Notes: generated from the sequence alone by a model not told the origin. A stretch of 64,000 nucleotides of DNA from Psilocybe azurescens (GCA_023853785.1 JAJIRX010000152.1:57347-121346); one strand, 5' to 3'. Positions 35,640-47,171 are shown, numbered from the stretch's first letter. Numbers and translations: made by a program.

Positions 35640-36120
35640 TAGTCTCTCCTAGACAGACTTCGATATATGTGATGTACCCTACGGCTCACGATATATGAAG
35701 TCTGTTTTTACCACGCCCTCCGAACCGTGTCAGAATGTTATTATATAATCTTCTGACTTTGAAAATATGATCGCGCGCACAACTTTTAGAAGGTGTCAAT
35801 CAACATTCATGCAAATTTTTGAGAGCTTTCAAACAGATGTGGAACTGCTGGACACCCATGCGTCCGGCTCAAGGCAAAGTCAAAGATTATGTAAGCGACT
35901 TTCTGCTCAGTCTGCACCGGAATGAAAGCCGCCACAAAACTCCTCCTCTCAACACAAAATTTAAACCATCTATTATTCGAGCCAAATAAATATGCTATAT
36001 CTTTCAAAAGGCTCGAATTATCTGCGTTATCGCGTCTACTAGACGCGACGATAATTCAAGCTCCAAAGATTACATAAGAACTTCCTGACACGGTTCGGAC
36101 GGTGTCGTAAAAAAGGACTA
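35640..36120. mobile_element. 481-bp TIR element, 9-bp TSD (MULE-like)
   Basis: GTCTCAATA is duplicated at 35631–35639 and 36121–36129. The sister unit holds a single GTCTCAATA at 43573–43581, so the empty site is known. The ends are TAGTC…GACTA. A longer inverted match links ACGCCCTCCGAACCGTGTCAG (about 35713) to CTGACACGGTTCGGACGGTG (about 36086). The extra left-hand sequence is a small palindrome (CAGACTTCGATATATG…CATATATGAAGTCTG orientation, 35657–35705). No transposase is encoded. A 9-bp TSD is typical of Mutator-like elements. Confidence 0.8.
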
Positions 36121-36635
36121 GTCTCAATAGATCATTTTTCAATTAAGAATCCAGACCATTTTCACCGGATAATAATAAATAGATTTAGATAACTACATAG
36201 TTACACGAACAGTAGTATACAGACATATGAGAGGTTCTCGTCGATGAGGCGTTTCGCCGCGACGGCACTACTGAAGTCAGCGCCTCTCATTTACAACCTG
36301 CCGCACTTCGCCGTCATCGACACGATCAACAACAGAAACGCACAGACTGCTTCGTTGTGACGAGTTGGAGGGTTGAACTGAGACAAAGGGCGTGAAACCT
36401 GTTCAAGAATACTGATCAGTTATTTCCCAAAAACAACATGTTAAACTTGAAGGCTGCTCACCTTGGTTATAACGCCAACCAACCTCTCAGGTAAGACTCG
36501 GATGCCAGTGAGAATCGTGAGGACCTACTTACAATAATGCACAACAATGCGGGCAGCAAGGTCGAGGTGCCCAAGCTCGTGCGTCGTAAGTGTCACACCT
36601 GCAAACTTGTGGCTCCCTCAGTTTTTGTCAATTAT
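36121..36635. other. Conserved block between HNH-like and NACHT relics
   Basis: Preserved in unit 2 (43573–44080). On the minus strand it shows exon-like pieces with consensus donors (GTAAGT, GTGAGC) giving THELGHLDLAARIVVHY and ERLVGVITK (ERLVNVIAK in unit 2), then VSRPLSQFNP. The last piece is frameshifted between units. It may be the remains of one more gene; no family is recognised. Confidence 0.35.
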
Positions 36636-36708
36636 CCTTAAATACAATCGATGGGTGACTACAGCCATCAAACGATTACTGGAGTCATCAATCCAAAAAT
36701 GCATTCCA
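36636..36708 (+). pseudogene. NACHT 5' relic, unit 1
   Basis: The leader (CTCCCTCAGTTTTTGTCAATTATCC) and the coding start TAIKRLLESS match the start of NACHT copy B (STAIKRLLEVSS). Homology stops at AATGCATTCCAGG, where the purine-rich repeat begins, so the gene was cut at about codon 12. Confidence 0.65.
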
Positions 36709-37060
36709 GGTGCAGGCGGCAGCAGCACGGCGCGGCGGCATACAATTAAGAAGCGTGGGCGCATACAACAATCGACTCTGACACCAAATCAAGGTGGAGG
36801 ATAGCAGTAATGATGAATAGGGGAAAGGAAGCAGGTTGGAGGAATGGATGGACGGATGGACGGTGTGCTCGAGCACGAGCACGTATGATGCTTTCGGGTG
36901 CGGTATTGGTGGGTCAGGGTGTGAAAAAGAAAAAAAAATTAAGGTGAAATTAACGTTGAAGTTGAAGGATAAATTGTGGAAGGGAGGTAAAAGTGCGAAG
37001 ACAATGGAGGGTGTCATTTGGAAATGAAAAAGGGGGTTTGAGAACAAAGTAAAGCGCAGA
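36709..37060 (+). repeat. Purine-rich repeat, unit 1 copy
   Basis: Matches 30279–30650 and 44156–44520. It joins directly to the NACHT relic on its left. A GGATGGAC microsatellite lies near 36845. Confidence 0.7.
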
Positions 37061-37669
37061 GGGAGGGGTGGGAAGTCGGAGGCGGATGGACGATGTGAAT
37101 GAGAACCTAAAAAACAAATCAAACACCGAAACATGAAGATTCGATCCATATTCATAAATTTCAACGCACGCACGCACAATAATCCATCTCAACATACCAA
37201 TCCAAAATCAACGATGGGTCACACTCTTCTTACATCTTCTGCACAAGGATCAGATATCAAAGTAGGACTGGCAGGGATTTGACGAAGACAAAGACGATGA
37301 GGGACGAGAGGGAGAGGATGAAAAAGAGAGCTTAAACACGACAGGCGTAGCGATGTGCGGCTTTGGCTTAAGAAACCCGCCCTCGGTCACCGAAATGATT
37401 AGATAACTATGCCGAGCTGTTTTCTCGTAGGCCGGCGACGACGAATACAGCGGGAGGTCGAAAATCTCCTCTGTCTCCTTCAGCTGTAATGGGTGCTTCA
37501 CATCTCGCAGAAATGACGTCAGCACCGCGAGCGACAAATGGTGCTACTGCCGGTGCTACGCAGCGTTCGCCCGGTAAATGGTGCCGGTGAGGTGCCGGGT
37601 GATCTGTGTTGTCTCCCAAAATACTTCTCTGTTCTTTACTTTCGCCACCACCCCCGCATTGAATTCAAC
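37061..37669. other. SEC61 pseudogene upstream flank
   Basis: The stretch 37437–37669 is shared with 52787–52882 plus 55034–55156 upstream of the third SEC61 copy. Only its last ~100 bases match the region upstream of SEC61 itself, from GATCTGTGTTGTC to GAATTCAACAT. Confidence 0.6.
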
Positions 37670-40276
37670 ATCAGCGGATGTTTTTCTCTCTCCTCTCCTC
37701 GTTCCTGCCGGCATTACTGACATATAGCGTCCAGTTTGGTTCCTCAACCTCGTTCGGCCTTTCTTACCCATAATACAAGAAGTTTCCTGAATCCTCACCG
37801 AATCGCAAAGTACATTTCCTTGCTTTAAACCCCACACAACATGTACTGATCCTCGTATCACAAGGTTCCATTCAACCAAAAGCACTATGAACGGCGGTAA
37901 TACTCATTTTTATTATCTTCCTGGTGTACTCGCAAGTGCCCCTGTACAGTGTCATGTCCTCCGACTCCTCCTACCCACAGTAGTGAATGCGCGTCATCCT
38001 CGCCTCTAACCGTGGAACGCTTATGGAACTCGGAATCGCGCCTTTTATCACTTCGGGAATTATCATGCAACTTTTGGCGGTGTCAATCTTATCGGTGTCG
38101 ATGTCAGTCTTAAGAACGATCGGGCGTTGTTGAGTGGTGCTCAGAAACGTGAGTGTTGTCTCGTCTTGTGCACTGTCGTGTACATTCCAATCCTCCATCC
38201 GCACCTTTCTCTTCCTTTTCTCCAATCTCTTCATATGCGCATGCGCTCGAAGAAGCATACATACTGACTAAAATTTCTCAGTGTTCGCTCTCATTGTCGC
38301 GCTCGGCCAAACCACCGTCTACGTCCTCACAGGGCTCTACGGCCAGCCATCCGACCTCGGGACCGGCGTGTACCTCTTGCTCATCATCCAGCTCATCGTC
38401 ACCGCCCTCGTCGTCATCTTCCTTGACGAACTTCTTCAGAAGGAGTACGGTCTTGCATCCGGTATCAATCAATTCATCGCTACGAACATCTGCGAGTCTA
38501 TTGTTTGGAAGGCGTTCTCGCCTACCAGTGTGAACATCGGACGCAGGAGCGAATTTGAAGGCGCGCTCGTCGCGCTGTTCCATCTGCTTTTCACTTGGGA
38601 CGATAAAGGTCGCGCTCTCTGTGAGGCGTTCTGGAGGGAGCGCCTGCCGAATGTTATGTCGCTCATATCAACAACCGTTATTTTTGCAGTGGTGATCTAC
38701 TTGCAGGGCCTTACGATTGAGATCCCTGTGAGGAGTAATCGGTTCAGAGGCAAAGGGGATGTACCCTATCAAGCTGTTCTCCACAAGCAATATGCCGATC
38801 ATACTGTAGAGCGCGTTGACGAGCAATGTGTTCATTGTGTCACAGAAGCTAGCGACTCGATTCCCGTTGAACTTGTTGGTTAAATTTTTGGGTGTTTGGG
38901 AGGTTAGTTTTCTGTTTTTTTCTTTCTCTAAGGATGTTGGGGTGTTGACGTGTTTTCACTGTTCTTTGCTACTTTTTCTATCCCGTTCTTTCCCGTATCC
39001 AGGCCCTCAAAGACTTCCCGCAACTCCGGGCCACAAGCAGGATCGTATACTACATGTCTCCACCGCACACGCTCATAGAAGCCGTTCTGGACCCGATCCA
39101 CACCGCCATCTACATCGCCTTCATGCTCAGTGCATGTGCGCTGCTCAGTAAGACGTGGATCGAGATCTCTGGGAGTGGGCCGAGGGACGTGGCGAAGCAG
39201 CTGAAGGATCAGCAGATGGTGGGTTTTTTTCTTCTTGCTCATTTACGTTGGATTACGCTAATTCCCTCCCCCACCAACTACGTCATGGCCGACCATCGGG
39301 AAGGCTCCATGTACAAGGAGCTGAAGCGCGTTATTCCGACGGCGGCTGCTTTTGGCAGAGCCATTCTCGGCTTACTCTCTGTGATGGCGGACCTTTCTGG
39401 TGCGATTGGGAGTGGCACCGGGATCTTGATGGCTGTTACAGTATACTGACGTTCCTTGGGACAGCATTTTGTCCTGAAAATTTTTACCTAATAATCCCTA
39501 AATATTTTTACATCGGGTCATGGAGGGACTTCGTATACACCTACTGATAACTTTTTGGGACGAAAAGTGGGAGTTTTGGTGCAATATACAACAATTACTG
39601 GGGATGTTGAAATGTTACACTGACGGTCCTTGGGACAGTGTGACCCAAGCCTTTACCAACCGTGTTTCCGCGCATCAAAATGTCACGCTCATGTGTGAAC
39701 TAGTGCATATCCCATCAGATTGTCACGCCGACACTAAAGTCAATGCATTCTGAGGTCAAAATTGACCGGATCCTTACTATTAAAGGTGTATTGGAAAGAG
39801 GAAAATGAGAGCTTTCTGAATGTGTAAAAATATTGCTCAAAAATCGAACCAAAATGGCACAAAGTCATGAAAGAAAAATTTTGCAGTCAAATATACCCAC
39901 ATTCTCTATCATATTTCGATCTAGAACCTGGGGAAGTTATCCAATCGCTATGAAATTTGTCCTGAACATGTATCTATACTGCATAAATAAGGTGACCAAA
40001 AATTAAGCGTTTTGAATAAGATTTGGGCTCGGAATTTCAATTTGTCCCAAGGAACGTCAGTGTCCCAAGGAGCGTCACTATACTGTACTATTATTTATAG
40101 CTGTAAGTTTTCTCTTTTTTCTCGTTTTTGTTTTCGCCTTTTATCCCCACTCTTTGGAAACAGAAAGAGAGGAATGTGGTTGCTGATTTGATTTGGATGT
40201 TTTTATTTTTGTGAATGTAGACTGGGAGATTGGCATGCGCGAATGGGGCGGGCCTGCGTTTGGCGACCTGCTATAA
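37670..40276 (+). pseudogene. SEC61 pseudogene (copy 2)
   Basis: All SEC61 exons are recognisable in order, but the gene is dead. The start is ATC (37670), exon 2 has a TAA after LRPFLP, and exon 3 has an in-frame stop (CAGTAGTGA near 37980) and indels. Exon 4 stays open for about 155 codons ([20 protein letters not shown] … SNRFRG) and then shifts frame at the same RG(Q)RG site where SEC61 lacks a base. CTGTAG adds a stop near 38808. Exon 6 is split by a 647-bp transposon (39439–40085), and the last exon lacks the three codons for EMA. The long open exon 4 suggests loss of function was not very old. Confidence 0.9.
39439..40085. mobile_element. Mariner-like element, non-autonomous, in SEC61 pseudogene
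   Basis: The ends are CAGTATACTGACGTTCCTTG and, as reverse complement of the right end, CAGTATAGTGACGCTCCTTG, i.e. about 25-bp TIRs. TA is duplicated at 39437–39438 and 40086–40087. SEC61 shows the uninterrupted target GCTGTTACTATTATTTA at 13540–13556. A TA target and CAGT ends fit the Tc1/mariner superfamily. TIR-like blocks (TGACGGTCCTTGGGACAGTG, about 39620, and GAACGTCAG near 40053) recur internally. There is no transposase; a 78-codon frame at 39520 is not recognised. Confidence 0.85.
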
Positions 40277-41029
40277 ATAAAATAATCGGCATCAACATTC
40301 GGCATCTCCTTCCGCCTTTTGCACACTTGACATACCCTGCCCACCGCCTTGGCCTTCCCGACGCCTATATTTCGCATCCCTCTTCCCTCTCCGCTTTCGT
40401 ATCCCTTCCCTTTCTTCCTCGCTGAGAGCATACTAAATCGGGCCATAATCGTCGTGGTGGTGAGTGCGTGCGTGGAGTAGGGGAGAAGGATGTTGGATGC
40501 AGTATAATTTATAGTTCCGTTCGGTTGTTCGTTGTCTGTATACAAAAAGAGTTATAGTTAGGCCCCGGGGTGTAAGAGGGCGTTTGAACCGTCGTTGCGT
40601 GAAGGGGAATGAAAGATAGCTGGGTGGGAAGAGGAATTAGGGTTGGGATTGGGACGTATTTTACGATTGGGTGTGTAGAGAAGGTGAAGTTGGTGTCTCT
40701 TCGTGTTTTGTGCGAAGCGTTATGTCTTACGGTTATGGCTTATAATTCATTACGTCCCTTCGAGCTCTCAGAGTGATTTTTTTTTACAAAAGAAAACGGC
40801 AGGGGTTTACGTTTTCGTGAGGTACGTAGGCAGGTTCAAACGTGTGTTGGCGCTTGCCAGGGGATATAAAACCGGATTTGGCCGACGCGTCCCTTTTAAT
40901 TGTTTGCGTCGCGCGTTGTGTTTTGTCTCATAGCCAAAGACTCCGTTGCGTGCTCGTTGCTCTTTGGCAGTTACTGAACTTAGGGTTGAAGTGCCGCTTG
41001 GCTTTATTACTATACTTTCCTTTGCTTGA
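40277..41029. other. Pseudogene 3' flank
   Basis: Matches the SEC61 3' flank (13711–14460), including CTATAAATAAAATAATCG and GTCTGTATACAAAAAGAGTTA. No gene. Confidence 0.6.
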
Positions 41030-41197
41030 CCCCCTAGGTCTACCAGGTTCAAATCGTCAGCATGACCTCATCTGCCTTTGTCTGATTCGCCTTTCTCGAC
41101 GTAACCGCTCTGAATCAAACGCCCGCTATCCATCGGTCTGTGATACTCATGAGAGCACTTCATGGTCCATAAGAGGAGTCGCCTAAGCGGGCACATC
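41030..41197 (+). repeat. Exon-like segment, third decayed copy
   Basis: TCTACCAGGTTCAAATCGTCAG and TCTCGACGTAACCGCTCTGA match 14478–14640. A deletion removes about 30 bases relative to that copy. Confidence 0.55.
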
Positions 41198-41885
41198 ACT
41201 ATCCTTGCCTTCGCTGTATATATTTGCATATTTCACAGTCACTTAAATATATTCTTAAATTGTTGTCAATTTTAATCAGAAACAGGGAAAGCGAATTGTC
41301 ACGCAAATGGACCCGCCCACCGGTAAGCGGTTCGATCTTGTGTCGTGTAACGTGTCAGCTACGCTGACCGAGGCCCAACCTCACAGCTCTCATGTTTCCT
41401 TCCTTCCTTCCTTCTTTTTATCACCCACGCAACAGATGACGCTGGACCATTTCGCCTTCAACGAGTACAAGTGGCCTGATGAGTCCCCCTGTAAGGCGAA
41501 ATATGGTGAAAGCAACCGTAAAGAGGTGAAAGACAGTGAAACAGACGGAAAAACGAATTTGTGCAGCTTCCAAACCTGTGTCCCCAATGGAGACCCAAGA
41601 ACATGAAATTGAGTGTTGCATGTGCGTCAATGCAACCGGTATCTAATAGTGAGAAGCTATGATTACGCAAAATATCTAGATCGCTAGTCTGCAATAGTCT
41701 CCTCCAAGCATCCACCCTTTCCAGTTGCGACCCTTGATTTTCATTAGATCAGTGAGAGCCGAGGCGAAAGGGAAGGACTTACATCCTTTCGAGAGCCCGA
41801 TTTCCCGAAGCAAGTTTCGATCGTCAGAATCAAGAGGAAGGTCTCGAGGTAAGGCGTAAGAACAACTAAAGTTAAAGAATGAAAG

Positions 41886-43245
41886 TTATCGCTCACCATG
41901 TCCAGAAAGAAGAGAGCGCCAGTTAAAGTTAGGCCTTCTGGTACCTGCTTCGCCATTCAGCGACCGGGCCGTGGAACCACCAGCATCGTTGGCCCGAAAG
42001 CCCATCTCCGGGTCAGGAGTAGCATGGCTCTCAGACGTCTCGTCGTCATCCACATCCATCTCCTCGCTGGGTTCGTAGAAAAAGCGCTGAGCATTGGCCC
42101 CAGTTATTGGTTCCGAATACAGTAAATTTGCCAATTCGATAGTCTTTGTGATAAGAGCCTCGTACTCCGCATCCAACCGGGGTGCATTGGGAGCCGCCCG
42201 ATATCGCCTAAACTTGATTTCGGCAGCCAAGATTACAAGGTACGGGTTCAGTTTTTCCCCGCGCTCACGATTCCCCGCAAACCGGAATGGAGGGTAACGA
42301 GGAGAGTCTGCTGTTGCGGGGCTTCGCGCAGGACTCCGTTTGAGTCCACCTGATAAAGTTTGGGTGTCTCTACCAGACCATTTTGCGTCGCATAGCGAGT
42401 AAGGCATGACTTGTTGGGAAGAAAATGCTTGGGTTGGAGAACAACTACCTCGTACTCAGCAGTCTCGGAAACGGTCCGAATCTATCACAGTCACAATCAA
42501 TGGTATCTCGCACGAATGAACTCATTCACCTTTAAATCGCGCCTGTAATCCGAGTCCTCTTCCGTTCTTTCCCGTGCAACTTCATTTTCCTTTTGAACTA
42601 TCTCGATGAAAGTATCCAAAGTGGCCTGCGTACACGTCACGGCGAACATTCCGAATTTATCCATTGCCGAATGCAGTCTGGAATCGACTGCGGAATCATG
42701 AGCTGAAAGCACATAGATAGAGACGCTAAGAGACACTCACGATTGGTAAGATTGCTAGGGTGATCTAACGTGAAGGTTCGATTGACGATACCTTGAGTAA
42801 ACAGAAATAGAACCTGCATAGCGACGGAATAAGTCTAATACAAAGAGAATGTAAACAGTGTCCACTTACAATCTTGATCTTCAACACTTTATCTTTTTCC
42901 TCCTTACCCTTATGTCGTCGATCCAATGTGCCTGCTCATGAACATACGACGAGTCGTTTGTTATGAAGCATGCCTCGGCTCGATCGATATTGCGCTTTTC
43001 GACGCGACTGGTACTCGTGGAGCTCGCGAAAAACACTGCTCCAGAAGAGTGGGGGCGCGAAGAACAGATGGAGCACCCCAAGCATCAACAGCGTCCAACT
43101 TTGTAAGCGCCGACATGAGAGCGTAACGTAACGTTAACGTTAACGCCTCGAGGACAAGGATCAACTTGGTCTTTGAAGCTCCGACGACGACACATGACCT
43201 ATTCTCTATTACATGCGGGGGCAAGGCTCGCTTCGCCATCCTCCA
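41886..43245 (-). pseudogene. HNH-nuclease-like basidiomycete family, copy 2
   Basis: Nearly identical to 33940–35310, with a few substitutions (LLYSEPITG for LLYWEPITG, FGMFAVTCT for FAMFAVTCT). It has the same frame change before DSPRYPPFRF, so that lesion, or an unrecognised intron, predates the duplication. Small indels differ near 43000 and 43125. Confidence 0.5.
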
Positions 43246-44080
43246 GGGGGCTTACTGTTCCTCACAATTTCTACAGGTCGAAAGATCCAATTTTTAGTCA
43301 ATATCTAGTAGTCTAGCACCAGAATTGCTCTGAAAGTGCATAAGGCGTGTGTCGTCAGCAGTGTCTCACATAGGAAGGTCTATGATTTATGTATATAACG
43401 ATGTCGCATCAGGAAAATAGCCAGTTGGTCTTTGGGCTTCTTTGGTATCTTTACAAAGACCTAAAGACGTCAGGGACCCAAAAGATCGCTCGTCTTTGGA
43501 AAGTAAGGTACATGTATCGTAGAGATGACCATTGTCTTTGGAAGTCCTTTGGTGTCTTTGCTTTAGTTAAGAGTCTCAATAGATCATTTTTCAATTAACA
43601 ATCCAGACATTTTTCACCGGATAATAATAAATAGATTTAGATAACTACATAGTTACATGAACAGTATACAGATATATGAGAGGTTCTCGTCGATGAGGCG
43701 TTTCGCCGCGACGGCACTGCTAAAGTCAGCGCCTCTCATTTACAACCTGCCGCACTTCGCCGTCATCGACACGATCAACAACAGAAACGCACAGACTGCC
43801 CCGTTGTGACGAGTTGGGGGTTGAACCGAGACAAAGGGCGTGAAACCTGTTCAAGAATACTGATCAGTTATTTCCCAAAAATAACATGTTAAACTTGAAG
43901 GCTGCTCACCTTGGCTATAACATTAACCAACCTCTCAGTTAAGACTCGGATGCCAGCGAGAACCGTGAGGACCTACTTACAATAATGCACAACAATGCGG
44001 GCAGCAAGGTCAAGGTGCCCAAGCTCGTGCGTCGTCAGCGTCACACCTGCAAACTTGTGGCTCCCTCAGTTTTTGTCCAT

Positions 44081-44155
44081 TATCCTTAAATACAATCGAT
44101 GGGTGACGACAGCCATCAAACGATTACTGGAGTCATCAATCCAAAAATGCATTCC
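44081..44155 (+). pseudogene. NACHT 5' relic, unit 2
   Basis: Same relic as 36636–36708 (TAIKRLLESS), truncated at the same AATGCATTCCA junction. The break therefore predates the duplication. Confidence 0.65.
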
Positions 44156-44520
44156 AAGTGCAGGCAGCAGCAGCACGGCGCGGCGGCATACAATTAAGAA
44201 GCGTGGGTGCATACACTAATCGACTCTGACACCAAATCAAGGTGGAGGATAGCAGTAATGATAAATATGGGAAAGGAAGCAGGTTGGAGGAATGGATGGA
44301 CGGATGGACGGATGGACGGATGGACGGTGTACTCGAGCACGAGCGCGTGTGATTCTTTCGAGTGCGGTATTGGTGGATCAGGGTGTGAAAAGAAAAAAAA
44401 AAATTAAGGTGAAGTTAACGTTGAAGTTGAAGGATAAATTGTGGAAGGGAGGTAAAAGTGCGAAGACAATGGAGGGGTGTCATTTGAAAAAGAAAAAGGG
44501 GGTTTGAGAACAAAATAAAA
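44156..44520 (+). repeat. Purine-rich repeat, unit 2 copy
   Basis: Matches 36709–37060. The GGATGGAC microsatellite is longer here (about 44290–44327). Confidence 0.7.
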
Positions 44521-44914
44521 GCGCAGAGGGAGGGGTGGGAAGTCGGAGGCGGATGGACGATGTAAATGTGAACCTAAAAAACAAATCAAACACCGAAACA
44601 TGAAGATTCGATCCATATTCATAAATTTCAACGTACGCACAATCAATAATCCATCTCAACATACCAATCCAAAATCAACGATGGGTCACACTCTTCTTAC
44701 ATCTTCTGCACAAGGATCGGATATCAAAGTAGGACTGGCAGGCATTTGGCGAAGACAAAGACGATGAGGGACGAGAGGGAGAGGATGAAAAAGAGAGCTT
44801 AAACACGACAGGCGTAGCGATGTACGGCTTTGGCTTAAAAACCCGCTTTCGGTCGCCGAAATGATTAGATAACTATGCCGAGCTGTTTTCTCGTAGGCCG
44901 GCGATGACGAATAC
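44521..44914. other. Unit 2 flank up to the nested transposon block
   Basis: Matches 37060–37445 of unit 1. It ends in GACGAATAC, the left target duplication of the outer element. Confidence 0.6.
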
Positions 44915-45063
44915 TAGCCTCGTGACCGGCCCTTCTAAAAGAGGAAACAAGAACACGAAGCGTTTCCTCGATAGAGGGCCTGGTGAAACTGAGTTTGAAT
45001 TAGTAGGGAATTCGCTACGATCGAAATTGTACTCGGCGATCTCGCGGCATCGCTCGTCGTTTC

Positions 45064-45423
45064 TGTTGCAATAATATAGTAACTACTATCGAGGCTATGT
45101 ACGTAGTGGTATGGTTACCTACTCGAACCCATATACTACTGACCTGTAAGCTTGTATGTATGTACTTAAGTGCGTAGTGAGCGCTGTACTGAAGTGAGGA
45201 ACTTCGTTATTCATTAGGAGCAGAACTACGCTACTTATATACGTTTCTACATAGTGTGTGCATATTTACATACTGCATATATTAGGAAACATATATCATG
45301 TGCATATCATGTGCTATAAAGCACGCCATAATTACGCCATATTCACGTGCAACCTTTCAGTCATGTGCACTGTGTAACGCTAACGTTCACGTGCATGTCA
45401 CGTGCTGTCACATAGTTTCAACA
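45064..45423 (-). repeat. Copia 3' LTR
   Basis: 360 bases; on the minus strand it starts TGTTGAAAC and ends TTGCAACA. A polypurine tract, GAAGGGGAG, lies immediately upstream (45424–45432). Confidence 0.9.
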
Positions 45424-46255
45424 CTCCCCTTCGAGTGGAGCGTACTGACTCTACACTCGTCATAACGTTTTTGTGACCTTTTATTTCAGCCGGATAAAAC
45501 TCAAGGCCTAGGAATGCTCGATGTTTCAAGAACAGAGTCGGGCCGAGATTCTTGGTAAACATGTCGGCAACGTTTTGATCGGTGCGGACGTGATAGAGTT
45601 TGATCGTGCCAAGCTCTTCCTGTTCTCGGATATAGTGGTATCTGATCTCCACGTGTTTAATACCCTTTTGAGTAACTGGATTCTGAGCGTTGAAGATTGC
45701 TCCTTTGCTGTCGGCATAGAGCGGCACATGATCAATTGGTAAACCAAGTTCGCCAAATAAGATCTTGAACCATGCACAATCACGTGCACAGTCGGAAAGA
45801 GCCATGTATTCCGATACCGTGGAAGATGTCGCAACAGGGATTTGAGTCTTCGAATGCCACTTGACCGCAGCATTAGCGAGACTAAAGAAGAACCCTTGTG
45901 TGGACCGACGGCGCCGATCAGGCTCCGTTTTGTCATCTCCATAGGAGGCATCACAGTACGTGTACAGGCCTTCATTGCTGCCTCCATCGAACACTAGAGC
46001 ATACTGTCGTGTACCTTTTAAGTAACGAAGCATATACATAGCTCGGTTCAGATGTTCTTCAGATGGGTTCGATGAGAACTTAGCCATCTGGCATACAGCG
46101 AATGCTATATCGGGTCTAGTTCCGATCATCAAATAGAGGATAGAACCAATCAACGATTGATAGCGTGACCGAATTTCATATGAACTCGTTCCCTCGAACG
46201 GTTCCGGTTTATACCCGGTGGGTAAAGGAGTTTTTGCATCTTTGGCATCAGTCAT
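45398..46255 (-). CDS. pol: Copia RNase H domain and C-terminus
   Basis: An open frame of 285 codons. It includes SLIGSILYLMIGTRPDIAFAV (the conserved RT–RH link), YCDASYGDD, TQGFFFSLANAAVKWHSKTQ, SEYMALSDCARD, LYADSKGAI and HVRTDQNVADMFTKNL, the standard Copia RNase H blocks. The stop lies 26 bases inside the 3' LTR. The upstream RT is in other frames, so this is part of a polyprotein rather than a separate gene. Confidence 0.85.
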   Translation of the reverse strand: MTDAKDAKTPLPTGYKPEPFEGTSSYEIRSRYQSLIGSILYLMIGTRPDIAFAVCQMAKFSSNPSEEHLNRAMYMLRYLKGTRQYALVFDGGSNEGLYTYCDASYGDDKTEPDRRRRSTQGFFFSLANAAVKWHSKTQIPVATSSTVSEYMALSDCARDCAWFKILFGELGLPIDHVPLYADSKGAIFNAQNPVTQKGIKHVEIRYHYIREQEELGTIKLYHVRTDQNVADMFTKNLGPTLFLKHRAFLGLEFYPAEIKGHKNVMTSVESVRSTRRGVLKLCDST

Positions 46256-47171
46256 ACCAAAACGCTTGAGAATCTTGTCAAGGTAATCCGTTTGATCGAG
46301 ATAGATCTTTGGTCCTTATAGACAATCTTCATGCGGAGAAACTCTCGGCATACTCCTAAGTCACGGCACTCCCACTTGTCCATGAAGATAGCCTTCTTCT
46401 GTTTGACTAAAGTGGAGTTCGGACCGGTGATGACTATATCGTCAACATATGCTAGTAAAATTACCAGCGTACCATCTGCGTGGCGCGCAACAAATATGCC
46501 TGCGTCTGCGTATAATCGCTGGAAGCCGAACTCTTTGAGGGATTTATCGAGTTCATGCCACCACGCTTTCAGCGGCTTGTTTCAAGCCATAGAGCGCTTT
46601 GAGTAACCGGAGTACTTGTGTTTCTTTTCCACGGACGGTAAATCCAGGAGGTTGCTCCATATAGATTTCTTCGTCTAAGTTTCCATATAGGAACGCGGAT
46701 TTCACATCAAGTGCCTCAACAGTCCAATTCTCTAGCGCAGCTAAAGCAAGGACCACTCTGAACGAAGCAGTAGAGAGTGTGGGTGAGAATATCTCGGTGT
46801 AGTCAATTCCTTCTATCTGTGAGAAGCCTTTGGCCACGAAGTCGGGCTTTGTATCGGCCATCAGATTTGATGTCGAATACCCAACGGCATTTGATGCAGT
46901 GTGCACCTGGAGGTAGGTTACTAAGCACGTAGACTTTTCGCTGCTTGAGTGCCTCTAGTTCTTCAAGCTGTGCTTTTCTCCAACGCTGTTGTTGCTCAGC
47001 GGGAAGCTTCGCAATATCCTTCGATGTCCAATCTCGGACTTCGGAAGGATCGGGTAGGTCATTGTGGTGAGAAATCGCGTGAGCTAAAAGCGATTCAAAC
47101 CCTAATTCTCCCCCTTCTGTGACTGATTTAATCACATCCTGCGCTGGGATATACTCTTCTGGTGTTTCCAA
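46256..47171 (-). pseudogene. pol: Copia reverse transcriptase, frameshifted
   Basis: Carries DVKSAFLYGNLDEEIYMEQPPGF and LLKALYGLKQA. The catalytic motif YVDD (LAYVDDIVIT) is intact at about 46431–46455. Frames change near 46315, 46560 and 46860. Upstream, 47171–46900 holds the conserved RDWTSKDIAKLPAEQQQRW… leader to RT. Confidence 0.85.

Larger units (their letters stand above)
33257..41197. repeat. Tandem segmental duplication, unit 1
   Basis: About 7.9 kb holding, in order, the HNH-like gene relic (−), a conserved non-coding block, a NACHT 5' relic, the purine-rich repeat and a SEC61 pseudogene (+). Unit 2 starts at about 41198 and repeats the same order at high identity. Unit 1 alone carries the 481-bp element at 35640 and the mariner-like element at 39439. 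Confidence 0.85.

Noticed and set aside
36688..37179. 163-codon minus-strand frame over the purine-rich repeat
   Set aside because: Product of purine-rich DNA read in antisense; frame not kept in the copies at 30279 and 44156.
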